From CAZMUN01 sp964569815 (GTDB lineage Archaea; Iainarchaeota; Iainarchaeia; Iainarchaeales; GCA-2688035): 32,465 bases of DNA. Position 1 is the stretch's first letter. Each line of letters begins with the position of its first letter. The stretch spans positions 1-32,465 of the forward strand of contig CAZMUN010000011.1 in the NCBI GenBank assembly GCA_964569815.1, in the 5' to 3' direction. A program made the translations under genes and the position numbers. Of this stretch, positions 10,001-17,400 are shown one piece after another. The notes under the pieces were generated by a model that had not been told where the DNA came from, ran no database searches, and saw nothing but the letters and a program-made list of their open reading frames with translations.

Positions 10001-11351
10001 AGCTGAAGCCGTCTTCGGTGTAAAGCCCTACAGTTGCGTTCCTTACCGGCTGCTTGCTTTGGTTCAAAACCTTTACCTTCAAAGCGCCGCCACAGTCATC
10101 TGTGAAAGGCTCTAACTCTATTTCAACTGCTGCTGCAAGCCCTACACTGTGAACAGTTTTCAAACAGTATGCCTCGTGGTCCACTACAACTGTGTAGGCC
10201 GTGTCCTGCATTACCGGAAACTCGACAAGGCCTTCGCTGTCCGCGCTTGAGGTCTTGCTGTCAATCTCTTGGGCGCCAAGCCTTAACAAAACATTTGCCC
10301 CGTCTACAGCCGAGCCGGTGACAGCGTCCAAAATCTTTACCTTTACCGTTCCAATCGAGTTTTTCTCCAAATCAAGGCTTACGGTTTGCTCTGCTCCTGC
10401 CGAAAGCGTAAAAACGTCAGACGCAACAGCCGTATAGTTTCCATGGCCGCTTGTTTTCACAAAGTATTGGCCAGAGGGCCTTTCAAAGGCTGCAATGCCT
10501 GAAACGCTTACAGCAGACTCTATTGGGCCAAGGCCTGATTCCGTTCCATTGTCCTTGTACAGGTAAACGGTAACTTCTTCGCTTACCAGGGCCCCGCCAT
10601 AGTAGAGCTCTGTTTTTATGGTTCCGGTTTCGCCAAGCTCTTCCTGCAAATAAATGGTTTGGTTGGTTTGAACAAGCTCGACTGAATCAACCAATTCAAA
10701 GCCAGGGCCGCGAACGCTTACAATCAAGCCATCGCACCCAGCAGGCTCTACAACTGTTGCAATCCCGCTTACAACCTCCATGTCTGCCGGCACCCTGACA
10801 TCTGAATTCCTGCAGGCAAATGAAAGGGTTAAAGGGCTTCTCACAGGCTGGCCCAAGCTGTCCTTCAAAGACACGGTGTAAGTTTTTGACTCAAGGGATT
10901 CCAAAACAATGTCATAACGCTGGCTTGCTTCAACTTCAACAGTTTCAGTGTAATCCTGGAAACCGTTTTTTTCAGCAGCAATCGTCAAATTAGAGCCAGG
11001 AGCTACTGCAATTCCCCCAGTTTCGCCTGAAGCATTTGTTGCTTCGCTAAAAACCTCTTCGCCGTCAACATAGCCTGTGACAACAACGCTTTCCAAGGCA
11101 TCTCCTCCAAGGTCTGTTGCCTTGAATGAAACCACTGCACCGCCTGGCCAAACCAATGGCACCGCAAGCAAAAGCAGTATAAGAATCGCTATTAGGAGAA
11201 AAAGCGCAAAGCTTGGAACAATCCTGTCAACCTTGTCCACAATTCCGTGAATTGGAACCTTTTCGTCAACTCGGTCTATTAAAGCATACCATTTGTCTTC
11301 TAGGTTGAAATAGATTTCCCTTGGCTTTTCCATCATTTCTGACAAATCCAT
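4002..11351 (-). CDS. Giant membrane-anchored beta-sandwich surface protein G2
   Basis: I use ATG 11351 (2449 aa); an in-frame TTG at 11372 would add seven residues but matches no paralogue. The tail carries N-L-E-D-K-W-Y at 16-22 and the anchor helix spans about 46-68. About six carboxypeptidase-regulatory-like repeats follow, the second with a Cys pair and the last with A-D-K-K-V-Y. YRAW is at 736, with RDPLDAELG after it. Another regulatory-like repeat leads to I-G-L-G-G-E-V-D-D and C...QNNC domains from 1148. Two Gly-rich hydrophobic stretches lie at about 1427-1444 and 1608-1662, separated by a polar segment. A Cys pair ending in CDATQ is at 1853, a GQ...GKY module is near 2099, and the C-terminus (E-N-K-V-C-I-I-G) resembles that of G3. 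The C-terminus has no sorting signal. The family resembles proteins annotated only as carboxypeptidase regulatory-like domain proteins; the function is unknown. Confidence 0.9.
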   Translation of the reverse strand: MDLSEMMEKPREIYFNLEDKWYALIDRVDEKVPIHGIVDKVDRIVPSFALFLLIAILILLLLAVPLVWPGGAVVSFKATDLGGDALESVVVTGYVDGEEVFSEATNASGETGGIAVAPGSNLTIAAEKNGFQDYTETVEVEASQRYDIVLESLESKTYTVSLKDSLGQPVRSPLTLSFACRNSDVRVPADMEVVSGIATVVEPAGCDGLIVSVRGPGFELVDSVELVQTNQTIYLQEELGETGTIKTELYYGGALVSEEVTVYLYKDNGTESGLGPIESAVSVSGIAAFERPSGQYFVKTSGHGNYTAVASDVFTLSAGAEQTVSLDLEKNSIGTVKVKILDAVTGSAVDGANVLLRLGAQEIDSKTSSADSEGLVEFPVMQDTAYTVVVDHEAYCLKTVHSVGLAAAVEIELEPFTDDCGGALKVKVLNQSKQPVRNATVGLYTEDGFSLGFDTKVTDVNGEALFERVPSGDYKAFAFKETVSAWSEARHFSQRAAAQTTLTVVLVAGDGLVRVNVKDSEENPLQFSQVKFIDAYTHEPLGGGAMPVEDINGTVEIATPADKKVYIVASKEGYTNFTSIVKPVMAGSVQVFDAVLEREIIQGDIKIEYRGTYKDGKAVSVLAPGETYDALFQLRVPANRAYSEMGMHARTGKHEIMELDNLVIKKVNAPGLFVSLKSTSYDPKNGYAYDSGHLSSDEGKWVNLKWPVFSTGITEVMVEVRVKETARVGDQLPFFYRAWARKGSLYKRDPLDAELGEAESIAGKEALYANTRQEIFQIGTETTCDGKFCFSASILDIEDQLVYNAPESFSGSIFRPYKLNLSIQNNSEFETDSYLDSELRISNPETGLLLQSYEFYGAQNQRREGVASEDSTDWIETGNLLPKNIASGWINFTPQKSGLSTIKVELRSGQRIRFRKTISLSIMTDKEMEVVVTPGVLPSGIENSITVTAKDAKTGAELENALAKVKDRFSTVVAEKFTNKKGIAVLRLPALQPGEKLQLVAGKPDYETFEKTLEVNPSVIEVKPERIGVKLNAKTIFESSDPFTIENIASFVLSIKSLELNGRLYGLIDREKANNWLYSYVGEEIKPGQDLEMELRTFLTEKGKRLAQPRNLEASLDITTQAFGSEWLTTIPVKINIGLGGEVDDPTCFAITAKEWKASTEGTPIEIQFEVQNNCSISGTPVTLKNVSAKVEWESNQTGTFSVRTETNALQLQGGYPKKIVGEIGPEQSIPIVLSFSPSAGMNGKAIAGITFSAENPTQTGLQTVEDSLAAELVVVNLTDCIVFGKEVLRIKPEESDTLDVETRGCGISNDFKLESDLTLSTSTFTLGEDDSIGVEVLAEKNMPGQYPIDVYAKGSDELEHKLIKTIRVRILSDGCLDLSKYEFDIFDNPDDPFDGYDTAELYNNCYDQHVTANVKFDEHDWMEAMKTGALVGLVTGLLGGIMAETEGADFFTGKPDSETEKEMTYGEFLKGQGKSLEIQEDTKGRRELTKDGTEVFFPDGSNAGKDRQGNTYIKDGGTIKKVKDSSSSTGDPSYIPTGLSSGQIVNSAGMIEQLKKGGMSPGTPFVRDGITVIPFTLNGSPGEAQRNESSNENWTITYNIGAETTGSFALGTGLQFMGGGGGMGGMLGGTVLGMGKTLFGQPSFLGWGLMGFIGGTLWAYSQQEEGEFQVNVIKEDLVIKNVELFLAGAMWDPDAGNLSEVPSEDIIVQDLGETSTEPREDDPRLSVESRRIGFWNVDGTANQKDPSKPHYRVLRVDGERLVWETEYELDEETTPELTVKERKDYKERFRVQFNAFDPLKQELVSPPIANCTLGTITGNTGPDAVPKVSYDWSWAKIKQNSCDEENEDYIYCDATQFSIAVLKKIHELAEFIEANKPFECPTSASNVAVKNQPMVSTAYDVGITRIQATKVGEDDANVSVVVESNNGQPMQGEVTINVMQGTSLIKSCTKDMDLISKVISYCEFEGLSAGSYTVEAEVTPALCAECENNDADNDTIDAKLVIGTTGVGQCEPFNTSRLTQFLEASGYAQNEIEKVQSLVKFNAYLMEDAYTKDFKADFDEFCKTKSFFDCPDYYNDESYGLQRFFSDDERFEFDYSLGQNAPVDAGKYSVTINIEFENSNWDMFVNGMPDATIAVKMNELSAPEPNSPFYYLPIDGLVGVDSENGRQGYGVNFRQTSEETIKINDAIDQTILSTNIAGSTPIRNGWIEAGLNEDFVSLNQLRRGILLDLQASGDTAKLVMSPSYATPVMMQIDWDEGMDAYGFYSVEVDNSPQAAAQKMVPWSGIGLNCRDLHDNAVTAAWDSTWDKHGGISGNLQCAIGTQITDYGIEFCNPIRSGSVFLQSVVFTPQGKDSLMKRTVYSDEMILYNAGDKGTQVSLNGVPGMRFNSYGTSGIGSVEDIFDLVRENKVCIIGQGNRIRNQFFWNPKVVLEELANQRNIAEAECIPPR
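6366..6530 (-). other. Gly/Met-rich hydrophobic segment within G2
   Basis: This part of G2 encodes runs of Gly and Met followed by F-L-G-W-G-L-M-G-F-I-G-G-T-L-W. It looks like one or two glycine-zipper-type membrane helices inside an otherwise soluble ectodomain. A second Gly-rich hydrophobic stretch (L-V-G-L-V-T-G-L-L-G-G) is encoded at 7019-7073. The two may form a hairpin that inserts into a membrane, which is inference. Confidence 0.7.
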
Positions 11352-11407
11352 TGCAAATTTCCCCTGGGGCAAACTTTACTTAAAGGCCAGTAGATTATTT
11401 CTTTTCT

Positions 11408-11419
11408 CTATATATAATT
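11408..11419 (-). promoter_or_regulatory. TATA-like box upstream of G2
   Basis: Read on the minus strand this is A-A-T-T-A-T-A-T-A-T-A-G, centred about 62 nt before the chosen ATG at 11351. An archaeal TATA box places the transcript start about 25 nt downstream, which would leave a leader of roughly 35 nt. A weaker T-T-T-A-A-G-T-A element near 11382 would instead suit a leaderless start at the same ATG. Confidence 0.45.
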
Positions 11420-11450
11420 GTTTTGATTAATAAATATGCCCCCCTTTTGG

Positions 11451-11470
11451 GAAAGAAAAAGCTCTATTAT
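11451..11470 (-). terminator. Possible T-rich terminator after G3
   Basis: The minus strand reads G-A-G-C-T-T-T-T-T-C-T-T-T-C just after the G3 stop at 11489. Archaeal transcription often ends at T-tracts without a strong hairpin. The tract is short and interrupted, so the call is weak. Confidence 0.25.
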
Positions 11471-11488
11471 TGGCTAAAACAGTTTGAA

Positions 11489-14400
11489 CTATTCTTCGTC
11501 CTCTTCTGGCTCTGGCTTTTGGGCAAAGCCTTCAAGCGCCTTTCCTTTGTGCCAGAGCAGTTCTATGCCTGAGCTGCCTGGAATGACGCAAACCTGGTTT
11601 TCCTTTATCCTGTCAACATAGCTTTTCAGAGAGCTTTCCTTTGTGTTGCCTGCCTCGTTGAGCTTAACCTGGTATGATGTGGCGCCTGCCGCCCTATAGC
11701 CAGCGGGAATGGTTTCCTTTCTCATGGCCTCGATTGTTGCACTGCCTTGAACACATATTATTCTCAATGCATAGGATTCTTCAAACGGCACAAACACAAG
11801 GCCCTTGTAATTCTGGGTGTTTGAAATGTCTTCCCTGAAGCCATAGAACTGGCTTCCTACTTCTGGGCAAAGCGAGGTAGCGCTTGCCACATCTATTTTT
11901 GCGTCGTTCCTCGTTGTGCCGTCCGGCTTAAACCATTGCACTATGCTGTCGGTCGGGACAGCGGAAGTAAGCTCGTAAAGTATTCCCTCTGTTCCGCTTG
12001 TTCTGCCAGCCAAAGCCAAATCTATTTTTGCTGCAACCGACGGGTTGAACTCAAAGCTGGTTTTTCCTGCATTCAAAATGTCTCCTGCCTTTGTTGAAGC
12101 AAACTCTTTTCCGTAAGCAAAGGCTTTCTTTGACTCTGAGCCAAACCCTTGGCTGGCGTTGACAAAGCCTGTTCCCTGGCCTTCATCATGCTCAAGGTAT
12201 GGCGCAAGCTCGCCTGTGAATGCAAGACCGTACCCGTCCCTTTCCCTTCCTTCGCCTACTTCGCCGTCAAACGGCAGCTCAAAGAAGTAATTGTTCTCAT
12301 ATTCAGTGTCTTCGCCGCCAAGCTCTGGCAATGCCACTGGGTCCTTGCCAAATTCCCCTACCCAAGCCCAGTCATTTGCGTTGCTGTTCCTGAAATCCAT
12401 GTTCAGCAAAACATCATACTTTCCTGCCTTTGGCAGCACAACGCTTTCCTTTGCTCCCTGGCCGACATCAAAGGCCCAGTTGCCTGAATTGTAGCCCGCT
12501 TCTTCAAGGTCCTGCTTTGCGCCTGTTCCAAGCTGGCTGCTGTAATAGCTGTAAAAGTCCTGCCTCAAAGCCCTGCTGTATCCGTCCTTTACAAGGAAGG
12601 CCTTGAATTCAACGTTCTCCGCGTAGAATTCCTTGAAGCTCTTCCCATCCGGAATTGGAACAATGTTTTTGCCCCCTTCAATAACCTGCTCTTTTAGTTC
12701 AGGGCGTGTTTCCTTTGAGTGAAGTGCGCCAACTTTGAATGAAATGTTTGTCAAAATGTCCTTTAGGAAGCCTGCGTTTATCAGATTCGTGCTTCCATCC
12801 AACACCCTGATTGGGCAAGTGTAAGCTTCTTCCTGGCTTACTGCCTGGTTTCCCGCCTTATTTAAGCAGGGCCTTTCAGGGTTATCATATTCGCTCAGGG
12901 CCTTTTTTATTGATTCGTGGAAAAACCTGAATTCATTGAATGTCATGTAATATGAGTCCATTGGAGGCTTCTTTTCTGCCCCCAAATCTTTCAACAGCCA
13001 TTCGCCGCTTGTGCCAGCTAAGCCATTCCATGGCCTTATTTCTGCAAGAATTGCATCCGATTCCGGAACAGTTTCCAGAATTTCAAGCAGTGCCTTCATT
13101 CTTTCAACTATTGCCTGAGCGTCGTTTGCCGGGTCAACTGGCTTTATTTCCCCTGCTTTTTCAATTGCCGCATCACTGAATTTTAGCTTTTGGTCCAGCA
13201 AAACATTTTCGCCAGAATCAAGGAAGAACACCAAATCCTTTGTTAGGTACTGGTCTTGCTTTGTGGTTTCAACTGCTTCATCGCTTACAATGAACTGCTT
13301 TTTCACCCATCTCCACAACTCCTTTGAGTTCTTGTATTCGTCAAGGCAGCTGTAATCGATTGGCTTGTAAGTGCTGTTTTCCCAAGTGCACCATACTTTG
13401 TCTTTTCCCTGCAAGTACTTTGTGCCGGTTTCTTTGTGCTGGTATTCGTCAAATTGCTCTTGGGCGCCTGTTGTGGTATTGCAGGTGGCCTTTTGCCCAA
13501 CGCTTTTGAGCTCATCCGGGTTGGGTTCGCACAAAACCGCTTTAAGCTCGTCCTTGTTGTCTTCTACTAGCTTGCTTTTGTTGTCTTCCACGAATTCTTT
13601 CAAATCATTGGCTTTCTTGTTCAATGCTATTGAGAACTGCACTGCGTCGCAGAACTTGTTCCCTTCCTCTGTTTCGTCGCATGAAAGCTTTTGGATGTCG
13701 TCCCAGTCCCATGTGAATGGCAGCCTGTCAAAGCCAAGCTTTTTGTAAGCGCCTTTGCCTGTTATGCCTTCATCGCATTCCTCTACATCCAGGTCTGATG
13801 GCGTGTAGTCCCATAGCGGGGTATCGGTTCCTGGCACTGTGTTCAGTGAAACGCATTTGTTTGGGTCTAACTCGTTTTCATTAAGGCCGGGGTATGGCAC
13901 GAGAATGCTTACTGGAATCAAAACGTCTTTGGTTTGGCCTGCCTGCAGGCCGGCACCGGAAGCTTTTTTCACGCGGGCCCTAATGGTTGTGTCTATTTTT
14001 GCGCATTGAACATAATTCATTCCGTTCCTGTTGACTGTTGCCTTTATGTTCCAAGCGCTTTTGAACATCACGCAATCTGTTTCAATCGGCTCAAAGAAAA
14101 CTGTTACATTGCTTGTTGGGTCAGTGTATGAACTGGTAAGCAATTCCAGTGAATCGCGGGCGCCGCAGCTTCCTGGCGCAATGTCCATTACCTCGGGTTC
14201 TGGTATAAGCTCGACTATGTTGTTTACAAACAAGGCTTGCGGCACAAAGCCTTTTGTGGAGCCAAACTTGCCTGTGAAGTTCAACGCGTTTTTGTTTATG
14301 CATGTTTCGCCTGTTGCCCTTGGGTCTCCTTGAACCTGGCATTTTTGGTTCATGGCGTTTGCCATGCATGCGTCAATTGTGTCTCCGATTCCCCACAAGT

Positions 14401-17400
14401 CTTCCAAGGTAACGTTGAAGTACTTGGTGTCTGCTCCTCCAAACGGGTTGTAGTATCGGACGTTTGCAGAGGCCCTTACCTCAACACGGTAATATGCTTC
14501 GCTTATCATTGCCCTTAAGCCAAAAATGGTTTGGAACGGCAAATTTCCCATAAACTGGCACATCATTTTCCTGTACTGGATGGCTGGCTTTACTTCATAT
14601 GTTACTGTTTGAATGGTTTTTCCGTCTGGGTCGCCTGTTGTTGTAGCATCGGTAACGTAAACGTCGTCAATCATTTCGCATTCCCCGCCATAGTTTCCTA
14701 CATCCTGGTTTGCCCATCCGCTTGAGCCATAGGGGTATTGTGATGCAGGGTAATGGTATCCTTGTTGTGCCAGGCCGCCTTGGCCGTATGCTGAACCCCA
14801 TGGGCCTGTTGGAGCATACCCTTCTCCTGGAGAGTAAAGGCCTGGGTTTGGCCCCTGATTGTAGTGGCTTGAGGGCTGTGCAAACGGGTTGTTGTAACCG
14901 TACTGTGATGCGATTGCAGCCGAGTTTGGCGGGTGTCCTGCCTGCAGTTCCGCTATTTTTTCCTCTTTTTCTGCAAACCTGTAAGTGTTGGCTGGCTGCC
15001 CTGGAACACGGCACCTGAACTGTATGACTTTGCCTTCCTTTGGAAGCCTTACTCCCACGTCATAACAGTAGTTGTATATCCTGTTTTCAACCGGCTTCCC
15101 AATGAAGTTGTTGAACTTTATTTTTGTGCTGCTCAACTGAATGCATTCTTCGTCCATTTCTCCGGCACGCCTTACCACCACATCCAACGAGTCTATTTTC
15201 TGAAGCTTGTCCTCGCTGTCCTTTACTTTTGCATGCACTCCAAGCTCGTATTTGCCCATCCTATAGCCTGATTCAACTGTTACAGTCATGTCTTCGTCTG
15301 GCCCTAAATCGAAATTGTCTTCGTCAACGCGTATTTTTGGTGGCACGTCCAAGTCTATTTCAACTGCACTTGAACAGTTGTTTTTCACGATGAAGGAGCT
15401 TTCTCCAAGCCCGTATCTCCAGTCATCATCTGTATCGCGGTCAAAGTAGTTTGTATGGTATGGCGAGGTAAAATTTGGGTGTGGGTAAACGCTTCCTCCC
15501 ATATAGCCGCCTCCTCCCGTGCTTGAATAGCCTGTGCCGCCTGACATGTAGCCTCCGTATCCGCCTGAAAAGTATGGGTTGTATGATCCCCCATAATTGC
15601 CATAGCCTATGTTGAATGGCATTGTCTCAACTTCAATTGGCTCGTCTGCCACTATTTCGACGCATCTTTTAAGATTGCTTACTGAAAATTCTACTGGAAG
15701 CTCTGTTGAAATCTTTTCCTCGCCTTTTGTGGTTGCATGCGAGGCCCTGAAATCTATTTCCTGCTTGGCCTTTGCGGAAACAACGCCTGATGCAGGCTTG
15801 TACTCGAGGTTTACTGTTCCCTCAAATTCTGCCGGCAGGACATCTGAAGCGATTCTGTACTCTTTCTTGATTTCAGTTCTCTCAATTCCGAGGTCTTCAC
15901 TGCTTATTGCAAATGCTCCTGAATTGTTGTCCCGGCCTGTGTCCACTTTGAGTGAAAAGTCGGATAACGCAATTGGCTCGTTTTCTACAACGCAGTTGTT
16001 TCTTATTGTAAACTCTTCGCTAACGGTTTCGTCTGATGCGGCCACAAACTCCCATTTGACTGGCTCGATTTCCAGGCACTTGTCGTCATCAACTTCTCCA
16101 CCCAAGCCAATCCTTATTTCTATTGGAACGTTTTCAACAAAAGTGTCCTGGAGTTCTGGGCTTAAAGCATATATTGACAGCGCTCCCTCGAGCTTAACCG
16201 GCTTCTGGACCAGCATGCCTTTTTGTGTAAGCCTTATTTCAAGCCAGGTGTTTATGTCCGAGTCTGCTGGAAGCTCTGAACCAACGTAGTCCTCTTCCCA
16301 GTCAAATTCGACAAGCTCTTCAAAGTCTTTGCTGAACCTCAGCTTTGACAACACCAGGTTTGTCACAGTCTGGTTGTCTATCCATACCTGAACTTCCGCT
16401 TCGTTTGAGGCTGGGTCAAGCTTTTGCCTTATTTCTGGCGGCGTAACGCGAAGAATGCTTTCATCTATTGCTGTTTCGAGTTCTGCTGGCTTGTAGCCTG
16501 TTTTTTCGGCTTTTATGTAGAGAGTGCTTCCGGTTGCCGGGGCCTCTAGCTTGAATTCTACCTCGCCTGACCCATTGCTTTCTTTTATCAAAATAACTTC
16601 GTCGTCAAGCTTTACTGTAACAATTGCATTGCTTACTGTTTCGCCGTTTTCGTCCGTTACCCTTAAGACAACCTGGTTGTCAATCATTGGAATTATTTCT
16701 TTTGGAATCATGTCAATGTTTAGCGTGTCTGCTGCCTCCACCCTGACGTTTATGGTTGTGGTGAAAACAACCTGGTTGTTGCTTTTTATCACAATGGTGA
16801 GAATGTTGCTTCCTTCCTTTTCTGCCTTGAATTCCACTGAGCCGAAAACGCTGCTGTCTTGCCGCATGTCGCCTATTTCTTTTGCCAAAAGGTAGCCGCC
16901 GACTGTTCCCTCGCTTCTTATTCCGGTTGCATCTGTAACAACATAATCGCCAAACCTCAAGCCATCGGTTTTGCTTCCTATCTCGATTTCTGCGTCAGTA
17001 AAGGCTTGTGCTGCAATGCTTGAAATAAGGAAGCTTAGCCTGTACCTGTTCCCTATTTTTGCATTGTAGTTGTTTGCCACGCTTACCTTAATGTTTTTTT
17101 CAAGGTCTTCTATTCCAATGGTCTTGCAGAAGCTTATTCCGCAGAGGTTGCTTGGCCCTGCCGTGTAAACAGCCTGCTTTGCGTTTGCATAAAGGGCCTG
17201 TTTTCTTGATGAGGCTTCCGTCCCTCCCAGGGCAGCGTCAGCCGGGAACCTCGCATAGTTGCCTGTTTTTCCCCAGCCCCTGTAGTAAATGTAAAGAAGC
17301 TGGCCAAGTGTTGCCGAATCCCTGACCTGCACCTCGGTTTCAAGGGCATAGGCGCCCTGTGAAACGTTTTTCCATTCCGCGTTAAGCCATTTCGAATCAC

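Noticed and set aside
11352..11372. TTG start adding seven residues to G2
   Set aside because: The paralogues begin close to the tail motif, and ATG at 11351 (or even 11333) fits better. The TTG cannot be ruled out without transcript data.
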